A stretch of DNA of 64,000 nucleotides from Enterobacteriaceae bacterium UBA7338 (GCA_002480085.1 DKPJ01000014.1:62001-126000), one strand, 5' to 3'; shown: positions 45,079 to 54,889, numbered from the stretch's first letter. Numbers and translations are program-made. The notes: generated from the letters alone by a model not told the origin.

Positions 45079-46074
45079 ATGAAAAAAGCTGTTATCGCCG
45101 CCGTGGCGATAGTTGTCGTGCTGGCCGCTGCCGTCGGCGGCTGGCTGTGGTATCAGAGCAAACAGGATCGTGGTCTGACCCTCTACGGCAACGTCGATAT
45201 CCGCACGGTAAATCTGAGCTTTCGCGTCGGAGGACGGCTGACGTCCCTTGCCGTTGACGAAGGAGATGCAATCAAAGCCGGGCAGGTGCTGGGGACGCTG
45301 GACAAAGCGCCCTACGAAAACGCGCTGATGCAGGCCAGAGCAAGCGTTGCCGTCGCCCAGGCGCAGTACGATCTGATGCAGGCGGGCTATCGCGATGAGG
45401 AGATCGCCCAGACCGCGGCGGCGGTGCGGCAGGCCAAAGCGGCTTACGACTATGCGCAGAACTTCTACGCCCGCCAGCAGGGACTGTGGAAAAGCCGCAC
45501 CATTTCAGCCAACGATCTGGAAAACGCCCGCTCCTCCCGGGATCAGGCTCAGGCAACGCTGAGATCCGCCGAGGATAAGCTCAGCCAGTACCGCACCGGC
45601 AACCGCCCGCAGGATATTGCCCAGGCGAAGGCCAGCCTTGAACAGGCTCAGGCCCAGCGGGCGCAGGCCGAGCTGGATCTGCATGATACCACCCTGGTGG
45701 CCCCCTCCGACGGTACGCTGATGACCCGCGCCGTAGAGCCGGGCAGCATGCTCAGCGCAGGCAGCACGGTGCTGACCCTGTCCCTAACCCGCCCGGTGTG
45801 GGTGCGCGCCTATATTGATGAACCTAACCTGGGCCGGGCCAAACCCGGCAGCGAGCTGCTGCTCTATACCGATGGCCGCCCGGACAGGCCCTACCGCGGC
45901 CGGGTAGGCTTCGTCTCCCCTACCGCCGAGTTCACGCCGAAAACCGTCGAAACGCCGGATCTGCGCACCGATCTGGTCTACCGCCTGCGTATTATCGTCA
46001 CCGACGCCGACGACGCCCTGCGCCAGGGGATGCCGGTCACCGTCCAGTTTAATGACGGACAGGGCAATGAGTGA
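45079..46074 (+). CDS. ybhG: YbhG, HlyD-type membrane fusion protein
   Basis: With the ATG at 45079 the product has 331 residues like E. coli YbhG. One N-terminal membrane helix anchors a periplasmic adaptor with lipoyl halves (VNLSFRVGGRLTSLAVDEGD, LVAPSDGTLMTRAVEPG) and a long coiled coil. It is the adaptor of the YbhGFSR exporter. A second ATG at 45049 has a better ribosome binding site (AAGGAT) and would add ten residues. In E. coli cecR precedes and represses this operon; no such gene is here. Confidence 0.93.
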   Translation: MKKAVIAAVAIVVVLAAAVGGWLWYQSKQDRGLTLYGNVDIRTVNLSFRVGGRLTSLAVDEGDAIKAGQVLGTLDKAPYENALMQARASVAVAQAQYDLMQAGYRDEEIAQTAAAVRQAKAAYDYAQNFYARQQGLWKSRTISANDLENARSSRDQAQATLRSAEDKLSQYRTGNRPQDIAQAKASLEQAQAQRAQAELDLHDTTLVAPSDGTLMTRAVEPGSMLSAGSTVLTLSLTRPVWVRAYIDEPNLGRAKPGSELLLYTDGRPDRPYRGRVGFVSPTAEFTPKTVETPDLRTDLVYRLRIIVTDADDALRQGMPVTVQFNDGQGNE

Positions 46075-47806
46075 CGCAGCGATCCGCCTCAATGGCCTGG
46101 TAAAACGCTTTCCGGGCATGGAGAAGCCCGCCGTCGCGCCCCTCACCTCTACCATCCAGAGCGGGTATGTTACCGGGCTGGTGGGTCCCGACGGCGCGGG
46201 TAAAACCACGCTGATGCGCATGCTTGCCGGGCTGCTGAAGCCCGACGCGGGCGCTGCCCACGTGCTGGGCCTCGATCCCATCCACGACGACCGCGCCCTG
46301 CACGCCTCGCTGGGCTATATGCCGCAGAAGTTCGGCCTGTATGAAGATCTGACGGTAATGGAGAACCTGAACCTGTATGCCGATCTGCGCAGCGTCATCG
46401 GCGAAACGCGGCAGAAGACCTTTGCCCGGCTGCTGGAATTTACCGCCCTCGCTCCCTTCACTACTCGGCTGGCGGGCAAGCTCTCCGGCGGGATGAAGCA
46501 GAAGCTGGGCCTGGCCTGTACCCTGGTGGGCGAACCGAAAGTGCTGCTGCTGGATGAACCCGGCGTTGGCGTGGATCCGATTTCGCGGCGCGAGCTGTGG
46601 CAGATGGTGCACGAGCTGGCGGGCGAAGGGATGCTGATCCTCTGGAGCACCTCCTATCTCGACGAGGCCGAGCAGTGCCGCGACGTGCTGCTGCTGAACG
46701 AGGGGGAGCTGCTCTATCAGGGCCAGCCGACAACGCTGACCCAGAGCATGGCCGGGCGCAGCTTTCTGCTGCACAGCCCGCAGGAGTCCAACCGCAGGCT
46801 GCTGCGGCGGGTACTGAAGCTACCCCAGGTGAGCGACGGCATGATCCAGGGCCGTTCGGTGCGCCTGATCCTCAAGAGAGCGGCCAGCGCAGAGGATATT
46901 CGCAACGCTAAGGGGATGCCGGAGATTGCGATAGCCGAGACCGCGCCGCGCTTTGAAGATGCCTTTATCGACCTGCTCGGCGGGGCGGGAACCCAGGAGT
47001 CGCCCCTCGGCGCGATCCTGCACACCGTGGGAGGCTCGCCTGAAGAGACGGTGATTGAAGCAAAATCGCTGACGAAGAAATTTGGCGATTTTGCGGCAAC
47101 GGATAACGTCGATTTTGCCGTTAAGCGGGGAGAGATCTTCGGCCTGCTGGGGCCAAACGGTGCGGGCAAGTCCACCACCTTTAAAATGATGTGCGGCCTG
47201 CTGGTGCCTACCTCCGGCAAGGCGCTGGTGCTGGGTATGGATCTGAAGGTCAGCTCCGGCAAGGCGCGCCAGCGGCTGGGCTATATGGCGCAGAAGTTCT
47301 CTCTCTACGGCAACCTCACCGTGGAGCAGAACCTGCGCTTCTTCTCCGGCGTCTACGGCCTGCGCGGGCGGGCGCAGAGCGAGAAAATAGCCCGCATGAG
47401 TGAGGCGTTCAGCCTGACTTCTATCGCCTCACACGCCACCGACGCCCTGCCGCTGGGCTTCAAGCAGCGGCTGGCGCTGGCCTGCTCGCTGATGCACGAG
47501 CCGGATATCCTGTTTCTTGACGAACCCACCTCCGGCGTCGATCCCCTCACCCGCCGCGAGTTCTGGCTGCATATCAACAGCATGGTGGAGAGAGGCGTCA
47601 CCGTGATGGTCACCACCCACTTTATGGATGAGGCGGAGTATTGTGACCGCATCGGGCTGGTCTATCGCGGAAAGCTGATCGCCCACGGCACGCCGGACGA
47701 TCTAAAAGCCCAGGCCGCGGACGCTGAACAGGCGGATCCGACCATGGAGCAGGCCTTTATTCGGCTAATCAACAGCTGGGACAGGGAGCATGCCGATGAG
47801 CCATAG
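46067..47806 (+). CDS. ybhF: YbhF, duplicated ABC transporter ATPase
   Basis: A 579-residue protein with two fused ATPase domains. Walker A motifs are GPDGAGKTT and GPNGAGKST; the first signature is LSGGMKQKLGLA and the second is degenerate (LPLGFKQRLALA). Walker B: LLLDEPGVGVD and LFLDEPTSGVD. It powers the YbhS/YbhR exporter, linked in E. coli to cefoperazone and chloramphenicol tolerance and Na+/Li+ export. The start at 46067 overlaps ybhG by eight bases. Confidence 0.94.
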   Translation: MSDAAIRLNGLVKRFPGMEKPAVAPLTSTIQSGYVTGLVGPDGAGKTTLMRMLAGLLKPDAGAAHVLGLDPIHDDRALHASLGYMPQKFGLYEDLTVMENLNLYADLRSVIGETRQKTFARLLEFTALAPFTTRLAGKLSGGMKQKLGLACTLVGEPKVLLLDEPGVGVDPISRRELWQMVHELAGEGMLILWSTSYLDEAEQCRDVLLLNEGELLYQGQPTTLTQSMAGRSFLLHSPQESNRRLLRRVLKLPQVSDGMIQGRSVRLILKRAASAEDIRNAKGMPEIAIAETAPRFEDAFIDLLGGAGTQESPLGAILHTVGGSPEETVIEAKSLTKKFGDFAATDNVDFAVKRGEIFGLLGPNGAGKSTTFKMMCGLLVPTSGKALVLGMDLKVSSGKARQRLGYMAQKFSLYGNLTVEQNLRFFSGVYGLRGRAQSEKIARMSEAFSLTSIASHATDALPLGFKQRLALACSLMHEPDILFLDEPTSGVDPLTRREFWLHINSMVERGVTVMVTTHFMDEAEYCDRIGLVYRGKLIAHGTPDDLKAQAADAEQADPTMEQAFIRLINSWDREHADEP

Positions 47807-48929
47807 CCCAGTGTCATGGCGGCGGGTACGCGCCCTCTGCATCAAAGAGACGCGGCAGATCGTGCGCGATCCCAGCAGCTGGCTGATTGCGGTGCTGATC
47901 CCCCTCCTGCTGCTGTTTATCTTCGGCTATGGGATCAACCTCGACTCCAGCCGCCTGCGGGTGGGGATCCTGCTGGAGCAGCGCAGCGAAGAGGCGCTGG
48001 ACTTCGCCCACGCCATGACCGGCTCGCCCTATATTGATGCCACCATCAGCGATAGCCGTCAGGCGCTTATCCAGAAGATGCAGGCCGGGCGCATACGCGG
48101 CATGGTGGTGATCCCGGTGGATTTCGCCGCCAACATGGCGCGTCCAGGCGCAGATGCGCCGATTCAGGTGATCACTGACGGCAGCGAGCCGAACACCGCC
48201 AACTTCGTGCAGGGTTACGCAGAGGGGATCTGGCAGCTATGGCAGATGCAGCGGGCGGAGGATCGGGGCGAAGAGTTTGAGCCGCTGATCGACGTCCAGA
48301 CCCGCTACTGGTTTAACCCGGCCGCCATCAGCCAGCACTTTATTATCCCCGGTGCGGTGACCATCATCATGACGGTGATTGGCGCTATCCTCACCTCGCT
48401 GGTGATCGCCCGCGAGTGGGAGCGCGGCACCATGGAGGCCCTGCTCTCCACGGAGGTGACCCGCGTCGAGCTGCTGCTCTGCAAGCTGATCCCCTACTAC
48501 TTCCTCGGCATGCTGGCGATGCTGCTCTGCATGCTGGTCTCGGTGTTTATTCTCGGCGTGCCCTACCGTGGCTCGCTGATCCTGCTGTTTTTTATCAGCA
48601 GCCTGTTTTTGCTCAGCACCCTCGGGATGGGGCTGCTTATCTCTACTGCGACGCGTAACCAGTTTAACGCTGCGCAGGTGGCGCTCAACGCCGCGTTTCT
48701 GCCGTCGATTATGCTGTCAGGCTTTATCTTTCAAATCGATAGCATGCCGGCGATTATCCGCGCGGTGACCTGGATCATTCCGGCGCGCTATTTTGTCAGC
48801 ACCCTGCAAAGCCTGTTTCTGGCGGGAAATATCCCGGTGGTGCTGATCGTCAATACGCTGTTTTTGCTGGCCTCGGCGGTGATGTTTATCGGCCTGACAT
48901 GGCTGAAAACCAAACGGCGACTGGATTAA
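47796..48929 (+). CDS. ybhS: YbhS, ABC-2 type permease
   Basis: A 377-residue inner membrane permease, the same length as E. coli YbhS. One N-terminal helix (LIAVLIPLLLLFIFGYG), a large periplasmic loop, and five C-terminal helices with REWERGTMEALLSTEVTR. The ATG at 47796 is preceded by GGAGCATGCCG and overlaps ybhF by 11 bp. Confidence 0.94.
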   Translation: MSHSPVSWRRVRALCIKETRQIVRDPSSWLIAVLIPLLLLFIFGYGINLDSSRLRVGILLEQRSEEALDFAHAMTGSPYIDATISDSRQALIQKMQAGRIRGMVVIPVDFAANMARPGADAPIQVITDGSEPNTANFVQGYAEGIWQLWQMQRAEDRGEEFEPLIDVQTRYWFNPAAISQHFIIPGAVTIIMTVIGAILTSLVIAREWERGTMEALLSTEVTRVELLLCKLIPYYFLGMLAMLLCMLVSVFILGVPYRGSLILLFFISSLFLLSTLGMGLLISTATRNQFNAAQVALNAAFLPSIMLSGFIFQIDSMPAIIRAVTWIIPARYFVSTLQSLFLAGNIPVVLIVNTLFLLASAVMFIGLTWLKTKRRLD

Positions 48930-48945
48930 TCCTTACGCTTCTATT

Positions 48946-49015
48946 TTGCCCGGTGGCGCTGCGCTTACCGGGCCTACGGGTTTTGTAGGTCGGGTAAGCG
49001 CAGCGCCACCCGACA
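48946..49015. repeat. REP pair between ybhS and ybhR
   Basis: Two inverted REP units (TTGCCCGGTGGCGCTGCGCT... and its mirrored copy) in the 99-bp gap inside the operon. Confidence 0.85.
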
Positions 49016-49028
49016 TGAGGATGGCACA

Positions 49029-50135
49029 ATGTTTTATCGTTTATGGACGCTAATTCGCAAAGAGCTGCAATCCCTGCTGCGGGAGCCGCAGACCCGCGCG
49101 ATCCTGATTGTGCCAGTGCTGATCCAGGTGCTGCTGTTCCCCTTTGCCGCCACCCTTGAGGTGACCAACGCCACCATCGCCATCTATAACGAAGACAGCG
49201 GCAGGCATGCGGTGGAGCTGACCCAGCGCTTTGCCCGCGCCAAAGCCTTTACCCACGTGCTGCTGCTGAGAAGCCCGCAAGAGATTCGGCCCACCCTCGA
49301 CACGCAAAAGGCGCTGCTGCTGGTGCGCTTTCCGGCGGATTTCTCGCGCAATCTCGATACCTTCCAGACCGCGCCCATGCAGCTGATCCTCGACGGACGT
49401 AACTCCAACAGCGCGCAGATTGCCGCCAACTATCTGCAGCAGGTGGTAAAGGATTATCAGCAGGAGCTGATGACAGGAAAAGCGAAGCCTAACAACAGCG
49501 AGCTGGTCGTGCGGAACTGGTATAACCCCAACCTCGACTATAAATGGTTCGTCGTGCCGTCGCTGATCGCCATGATCACCACCATCGGCGTGATGATTGT
49601 CACCTCGCTGTCGGTGGCCCGGGAGCGGGAACAGGGTACGCTCGATCAGCTGCTGGTTGCCCCCCTCGCCACCTGGCAGATTTTCGTCGGCAAAGCGGTT
49701 CCGGCCCTGATCGTTGCCACCTTCCAGGCCAGTATCGTATTGGCGATCGGCATCTGGGCCTACCAGATCCCCTTCGCCGGATCGCTAATGCTCTTCTACT
49801 TCACGATGCTGATCTATGGGCTGTCGCTGGTGGGCTTTGGCCTGCTGATCTCTGCGCTCTGCGCCACGCAGCAGCAGGCCTTTATCGGCGTGTTTGTCTT
49901 TATGATGCCGGCGATCCTGCTCTCCGGCTACGTGTCGCCGGTAGAGAACATGCCGGTCTGGCTGCAACATCTGACGTGGGTCAATCCAATTCGTCACTTC
50001 ACCGATATTACCAAGCAGATCTACCTGAAGGACGCGAGTCTGGATATTGTCTGGGGAAGCCTGTGGCCGCTGCTGGTTATCGCGGCCACGACGGGATCAG
50101 TGGCCTACGCGATGTTCCGGCGGAACGTTGCCTAG
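49029..50135 (+). CDS. ybhR: YbhR, ABC-2 type permease
   Basis: The 368-residue second permease of the exporter has the same length as E. coli YbhR. Layout as in YbhS: N-terminal helix, periplasmic domain and C-terminal helix bundle with AREREQGTLDQLLVAPLA and LSGYVSPVENMP. Its last 39 bp overlap the 3' end of the convergent ybhQ. Confidence 0.94.
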   Translation: MFYRLWTLIRKELQSLLREPQTRAILIVPVLIQVLLFPFAATLEVTNATIAIYNEDSGRHAVELTQRFARAKAFTHVLLLRSPQEIRPTLDTQKALLLVRFPADFSRNLDTFQTAPMQLILDGRNSNSAQIAANYLQQVVKDYQQELMTGKAKPNNSELVVRNWYNPNLDYKWFVVPSLIAMITTIGVMIVTSLSVAREREQGTLDQLLVAPLATWQIFVGKAVPALIVATFQASIVLAIGIWAYQIPFAGSLMLFYFTMLIYGLSLVGFGLLISALCATQQQAFIGVFVFMMPAILLSGYVSPVENMPVWLQHLTWVNPIRHFTDITKQIYLKDASLDIVWGSLWPLLVIAATTGSVAYAMFRRNVA

Positions 50136-50507
50136 CTTCTTATCTTTTGCCAGCAGCGACACAATCGCCGGGCCAGCAAGGATCGCCAGCCCTACCGGGG
50201 CCAGCAGCAGGTCGTTGTGCACCACGCGGGAGAGCAGCCAGAGCGCAATCAGCGAGGCCCCGAAGTACCAGGAGGTGGTCAGCTCCTCGAAAAAATCCCC
50301 CACTTCACGCCAGAGCCTGTCATGATGACGCTGCAGGACCAGCATGAGCAATACCGCAACGCCGTAAACCACGCACAGGCTTAAGCCGACGCGCACCAGC
50401 GCCCCGCTCATCCAGCCCATTACCAGCGCCGCTACGACAATAAAATGCGACATAATCTGCCAGCAACCGAGACCGGTTGCTACACGAATACGCTGTTGCC
50501 ACTTCAT
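50097..50507 (-). CDS. ybhQ: YbhQ, inner membrane protein
   Basis: A 136-residue protein, the same length as E. coli YbhQ, with four predicted membrane helices. Function unknown. The end AGPAIVSLLAKDKKLGNVPP is close to the E. coli sequence. AGGAGAGAATCC precedes the ATG. Confidence 0.9.
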   Translation of the reverse strand: MKWQQRIRVATGLGCWQIMSHFIVVAALVMGWMSGALVRVGLSLCVVYGVAVLLMLVLQRHHDRLWREVGDFFEELTTSWYFGASLIALWLLSRVVHNDLLLAPVGLAILAGPAIVSLLAKDKKLGNVPPEHRVGH

Positions 50508-50640
50508 GGATTCTCTCCTGAAGAATTTTATCTGTTGTTGAGATTACCGGACTTTACGGAAAAATCCGTAAGGCCGCATCTTTTTGTGACAGATACTACA
50601 CTTTATTTCCAACAGGACAGCGTCACTGGCGGGATACAAG

Positions 50641-51402
50641 ATGACAGAACAGAATCGGCCATTCTCTTTAAAAGTGCTTACTATTAACACACACAAGGGC
50701 TTCACCGCGTTTAACAAACGCTTTATTTTACCGGAGTTACGCGACGCGGTTCGTACCGTCGGCGCGGATATCGTCTGCCTGCAGGAGGTGATGGGGGCGC
50801 ACGAGGTGCATCCGCTGCATGTGGAAAATTGGCCCGATACTACCCACTACGAATTTTTGGCCGATACGATGTGGAGCGATTTCGCCTACGGGCGTAACGC
50901 CGTCTATCCTGAAGGTCATCATGGCAACGCGGTGCTCTCCCGCTATCCGATAGTGCACTATGAGAACCGCGACGTCTCCGTTGACGGCAGCGAGAAACGC
51001 GGCCTGCTCTACTGCCGCATCGTACCGCCGCAGCTTAACCGCCCGATTCATGTTATCTGCGTCCATCTTGGATTACGCGAAGCACATCGTCAGGCCCAGC
51101 TCACTATGCTGGCCGAGTGGGTGAACTCCTTCCCTGAAGGGGAGCCGGTGCTGGTGGCGGGCGACTTTAACGACTGGCGGGTCAAAGCGAACTACCCGCT
51201 GAAAAAACAGGCGGGACTGGAGGAGATCTTTACCCGGGCGAAGGGCCGCCCGGCGCGTACGTTCCCGGTCAGCCTGCCGCTGCTGCGTCTTGACCGTATC
51301 TATGTTAAGAACGCCAACGCCAGCGCCCCTACGGCCCTGCCGCTGCGTAACTGGCGTCATTTGTCCGATCATGCCCCACTGAGCGCGGAGATTCACTTAT
51401 GA
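50641..51402 (+). CDS. ybhP: YbhP, endonuclease/exonuclease/phosphatase family protein
   Basis: A 253-residue protein of the EEP fold. Metal and catalytic motifs are visible: INTHKGF near the start, VCLQEVMG, GNAVLSRYP, VAGDFNDW and the final LSDHAPLSAEI. In E. coli it is encoded with clsB, and co-expression raises phosphatidylglycerol. Its own reaction is not fixed. It overlaps clsB by four bases. Confidence 0.93.
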   Translation: MTEQNRPFSLKVLTINTHKGFTAFNKRFILPELRDAVRTVGADIVCLQEVMGAHEVHPLHVENWPDTTHYEFLADTMWSDFAYGRNAVYPEGHHGNAVLSRYPIVHYENRDVSVDGSEKRGLLYCRIVPPQLNRPIHVICVHLGLREAHRQAQLTMLAEWVNSFPEGEPVLVAGDFNDWRVKANYPLKKQAGLEEIFTRAKGRPARTFPVSLPLLRLDRIYVKNANASAPTALPLRNWRHLSDHAPLSAEIHL

Positions 51403-52646
51403 AATGCGGATGGCGAGAAGGAAACCGCATCCAGCTGCTGGAGAACGGTGACGAATACTACCCGGCTGTGTTCAAAGCCATTGAGCAGGCACAGCGTAAG
51501 GTGATCCTGGAAACCTTTATCTGGTTTGACGACGACGTGGGCCGCCAGCTGCATGCGGTGCTGCTGCGTACCGCCCAGCGCGGAGTGAATATCGAAGTGC
51601 TGCTGGACGGCTACGGCTCCCCCGATCTCAGCGATGAGTTCGTCGGCCAGCTTACCGCCGCCGGGGTGGTGTTCCGCTACTACGATCCGCGCCCGCCGCT
51701 GTTTGGCATGCGCACCAACGTTTTCCGCCGGATGCACCGCAAAATTGTGGTGATCGACAGTAACGTCGCCTTTGTCGGCGGCATTAACTACTCTGCCGAG
51801 CATATGAGCGACTACGGCCCGGAAGCTAAGCAGGACTACGCCGTGCGGGTGGAAGGCCCGGTGGTGGAGGATATCCTCCAGTTCGAACTGGAGAACCTGC
51901 CGGAGCATGCCCAGACCCGCCGCTGGTGGCAGCAGCGCCGTCGCCATCAGGCTCCGGAGAATCGCCAGCCCGGCGAAGCGCAGGCGCTGTTTGTCTGGCG
52001 CGATAACGACGATCACCGGGATGACATTGAGCGTCACTATCTGAAGATGCTGGCGAATGCCAAACGTGAAGTGATCATTGCTAATGCCTACTTCTTCCCC
52101 GGCTACCGCCTGCTGCACGCGATGCGCAACGCCGCCCGTCGTGGCGTGACGGTAAAGCTGATTGTTCAGGGCGAGCCGGATATGCCTATTGTTAAGGTGG
52201 GTGCGCGTCTGCTCTATAACTACCTGGTGAAGGGCGGCGTGCAGGTGTATGAGTACCGCCGCCGTCCGCTGCACGGCAAGGTGGCGGTGATGGACGATCA
52301 CTGGGCCACCGTTGGCTCCAGCAACCTCGATCCTCTTAGCCTGTCCCTTAACCTGGAAGCTAACCTGATTATCCACGACCGCAGCTTTAACCAGACCCTG
52401 CGCGACAACTTGAGCGGCATCCTGCAGCACGACTGCGTGCGGGTGGATGAGACCATGGTGCCAAGACGCACCTGGTGGAACCTGGCGAAGAGCGTGGTGG
52501 TCTTCCACTTCCTGCGTAAATTCCCGGCCATGGTGGGCTGGCTGCCGGCGCACACGCCCAAGCTATCACTGGTAAAGCCTCCGGTTCAGCCGGAGATGGA
52601 GACTCAGGATCGCGTCGATACGGAAAGCAGAGAGGTTAATCCCTGA
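51399..52646 (+). CDS. clsB: Cardiolipin synthase B
   Basis: A 415-residue phospholipase-D superfamily enzyme (E. coli ClsB, 413). Two HKD motifs form the active site: HRKIVVID with GGINYS, and HGKVAVMD with GSSNLDP. ClsB makes cardiolipin and can make phosphatidylglycerol. No N-terminal membrane helices are present, unlike ClsA. It overlaps ybhP by four bases and ybhN by one (TGATG). Confidence 0.95.
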   Translation: MKCGWREGNRIQLLENGDEYYPAVFKAIEQAQRKVILETFIWFDDDVGRQLHAVLLRTAQRGVNIEVLLDGYGSPDLSDEFVGQLTAAGVVFRYYDPRPPLFGMRTNVFRRMHRKIVVIDSNVAFVGGINYSAEHMSDYGPEAKQDYAVRVEGPVVEDILQFELENLPEHAQTRRWWQQRRRHQAPENRQPGEAQALFVWRDNDDHRDDIERHYLKMLANAKREVIIANAYFFPGYRLLHAMRNAARRGVTVKLIVQGEPDMPIVKVGARLLYNYLVKGGVQVYEYRRRPLHGKVAVMDDHWATVGSSNLDPLSLSLNLEANLIIHDRSFNQTLRDNLSGILQHDCVRVDETMVPRRTWWNLAKSVVVFHFLRKFPAMVGWLPAHTPKLSLVKPPVQPEMETQDRVDTESREVNP

Positions 52647-53608
52647 TGAGCAAATCACATCCTCGCTGGCGGCTGGCGAAAAAGATCCTGACCTGGGTCT
52701 TCTTTATTGCCGTGACGGTGCTGCTGGTGGTCTACGCCCGTACGGTGGACTGGGGCGACGTCTGGAACGTTATCCGTAACTATAACCGCACGCCGCTGCT
52801 GATCTCTGCTGCGCTGGTGGTGGTGAGCTATCTGCTCTACGGCTGCTATGACCTGCTGGCCCGCGCCTACTGCGGGCACAAGCTGGCGGCGCGCCAGGTG
52901 ATGCTGGTATCCTTTGTCTGCTACGCCTTTAACCTGACGCTCAGTACCTGGGTGGGCGGGATTGGCATGCGCTACCGCCTCTACTCCCGTCTCGGCCTGC
53001 CCAGCAGCACCATCACCCGGATCTTCTCGTTAAGCATTACCACCAACTGGCTGGGCTATATCCTGCTTGGCGGGATCATCTTTACCTTCGGCATCGTAGA
53101 GCTGCCGTCGCACTGGTATATCGACGAAGGCACGCTGCGTATCGTCGGCGTGGTACTGCTGCTGCTGATTGCTGCCTACCTGTGGTTCTGTGCCTTTGCG
53201 AAACGTCGGCATATGACGGTGAAGGGCCAGAAGCTGGTGCTGCCGTCGTTTAAGTTTGCTCTGGCACAGATGGTGATCTCCAGCGCTAACTGGATGGCGA
53301 TGGGGGCGATTATCTGGCTGCTGCTGGGCCAGGAGGTGAATTACTTCTTCGTGCTGGGCGTGCTGCTGGTAAGCAGTATCGCCGGGGTGATCGTACATAT
53401 TCCGGCAGGGATCGGCGTGCTGGAGGCGGTATTTATCGCCCTGCTGGCGGGTGAGCACGTCTCGCACGGCAAAATCATCGCCGCTCTGCTCGCCTATCGC
53501 GTGCTCTACTACTTCCTGCCGCTGATGCTGGCGCTGGTGTGTTATCTGGTGCTGGAGAGCCGGGCGAAAAAGCTGCGGGCGAAGAACGAGCAGGCGATGC
53601 AGAAGTAA
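52646..53608 (+). CDS. ybhN: YbhN, UPF0104 (LPG synthetase-type transmembrane) protein
   Basis: A 320-residue inner membrane protein with about eight to nine helices, related to the flippase half of lysyl-phosphatidylglycerol synthases. Conserved: GGIGMRYRLYSRLGL and AGVIVHIPAGIGVLEAVFIA. Its place after clsB points to a membrane-lipid role; the exact function is unknown. Confidence 0.92.
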   Translation: MSKSHPRWRLAKKILTWVFFIAVTVLLVVYARTVDWGDVWNVIRNYNRTPLLISAALVVVSYLLYGCYDLLARAYCGHKLAARQVMLVSFVCYAFNLTLSTWVGGIGMRYRLYSRLGLPSSTITRIFSLSITTNWLGYILLGGIIFTFGIVELPSHWYIDEGTLRIVGVVLLLLIAAYLWFCAFAKRRHMTVKGQKLVLPSFKFALAQMVISSANWMAMGAIIWLLLGQEVNYFFVLGVLLVSSIAGVIVHIPAGIGVLEAVFIALLAGEHVSHGKIIAALLAYRVLYYFLPLMLALVCYLVLESRAKKLRAKNEQAMQK

Positions 53609-53619
53609 TGAGAAAGGTA

Positions 53620-53653
53620 AACCCCGGTGGCGCTACGCTTACCGGGGCTACAA
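53620..53653. repeat. REP palindrome between ybhN and ybhL
   Basis: ACCCCGGTGGCGCTACGCTTACCGGGGCTAC between two convergent genes. Confidence 0.8.
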
Positions 53654-53672
53654 ATGATAATGCAAACTGACG

Positions 53673-54377
53673 TTAACGACGATTGCCAAAAATCCGCAGC
53701 AGCATCAGGAACAGGTTGATAAAGTCGAGATAGAGCGTCAGCGCCCCCAGAATAGCGTATTTCCGCAGGTTACCGGTGTCGCTTACGTCGATCTGCTCGC
53801 CGATGTTCTTCAGCTTCTGCGTGTCATAGGCCGTCAGGCCCACGAAGACAATCACCCCGATATAGGTCACTATCCACATCAGCGTCTCGCTCTTCAGCCA
53901 GAAGTTGACCAGCGAGGCCAGCACAATTCCAATCAGCGCCATAAACAGCATATTGCCGAAGCCGCTCAGATCGCGTTTGGTGGTATAGCCGTAGAGGCTC
54001 ATGGCACCAAACATGCCGCCGGTGACCACAAAGGTGCTGGCGATGGATGAATAGGTGTAGACCACAAAGATGCTGGCGAGAGTCAGGCCGGTTAGCGCCG
54101 AGTAGAGCATAAACAGCGTGGTGGCCATCGCCGCACTGAGCTTATGCACCAGCCCGGAGAGAACAAACACCAGCGCCAGCTGGGCAATGATCAGGCCAAA
54201 GAAGGTGATTTTGCTGGAGAAGACAAACATCATCACCGCGGGAGTATTGGCCGCGAACCAGGCGATAAACGCGGTCAGGAACAGTCCGCAGGTCATCCAG
54301 CCGTAGACCTGGGCCATGTAGGTTTGCAGCCCGCCGCGGGCCTGGACAATTGAATCGGATCGTGGGAATCGGTCCAT
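53673..54377 (-). CDS. ybhL: YbhL, BAX inhibitor-1 family membrane protein
   Basis: A 234-residue protein with seven predicted helices, matching E. coli YbhL. Motifs: VYGWMTCGLFLTAF, LTGLTLASIFVVYTYSSIAS and the C-terminal ALTLYLDFINLFLMLLRIFG. Family members move Ca2+ or protons across membranes. The related ybhM that accompanies it in E. coli is not present. Confidence 0.94.
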   Translation of the reverse strand: MDRFPRSDSIVQARGGLQTYMAQVYGWMTCGLFLTAFIAWFAANTPAVMMFVFSSKITFFGLIIAQLALVFVLSGLVHKLSAAMATTLFMLYSALTGLTLASIFVVYTYSSIASTFVVTGGMFGAMSLYGYTTKRDLSGFGNMLFMALIGIVLASLVNFWLKSETLMWIVTYIGVIVFVGLTAYDTQKLKNIGEQIDVSDTGNLRKYAILGALTLYLDFINLFLMLLRIFGNRR

Positions 54378-54435
54378 GATTAACTCCTGTTAAGTGAACA
54401 CGCTTCTAAGGGTAACACATCCTCAGGAAAGCGGC

Positions 54436-54888
54436 TTACCAGCGCTTAGCCGCCTGCTGGTCACTCTCCCGCGCCTCGACCCAACGATCGCCCTCCTCCG
54501 TCGCCTCCCGCTTCCAGAAGGGGGCGCGGGTCTTCAGGTAGTCCATAATGTACTCCCCGGCAGCAAAAGCGCTGCCGCGATGGACGCTGGTGACGCCAAC
54601 GAAAACAATCTCATCCCCCGGCCACAGCTCGCCGATGCGGTGGATCACCGTGACGCGGCCCAGCGGCCAGCGTTCCCGGGCCTGCTGGACGATATCCGCC
54701 AGCGATTTTTCGGTCATGCCAGGGTAGTGCTCCAGGGTCAGGGCGCGCACGCTGTCACCGAGATTGTGGTTGCGCACCTTGCCGGTGAAGGTGACCACCG
54801 CCCCGTCTTCGTCGCGTTCCGCCAGCCAGGTATACTCCTCGCCAACGCTAAAGGGATCGAGACCTACGCGAATGCGCGTGTCGCTCAT
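54436..54888 (-). CDS. moaE: Molybdopterin synthase catalytic subunit MoaE
   Basis: The 150-residue product has the length of E. coli MoaE. It converts cyclic pyranopterin monophosphate to molybdopterin using thiocarboxylated MoaD. Active-site stretch: FTGKVRNHNLGDSV ... THRIGELWPGD-like VIHRIGELWPGD, and PFWKREAT with the catalytic lysine. The start at 54888 is one base after moaD; the longer frame adds 13 unmatched residues. Confidence 0.96.
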   Translation of the reverse strand: MSDTRIRVGLDPFSVGEEYTWLAERDEDGAVVTFTGKVRNHNLGDSVRALTLEHYPGMTEKSLADIVQQARERWPLGRVTVIHRIGELWPGDEIVFVGVTSVHRGSAFAAGEYIMDYLKTRAPFWKREATEEGDRWVEARESDQQAAKRW

Positions 54889-54889
54889 C

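Noticed and set aside
51393..52553. 386-residue open frame on the minus strand
   Set aside because: It lies wholly antisense to clsB, whose HKD motifs are intact. Long antisense frames are expected in GC-rich codon use.
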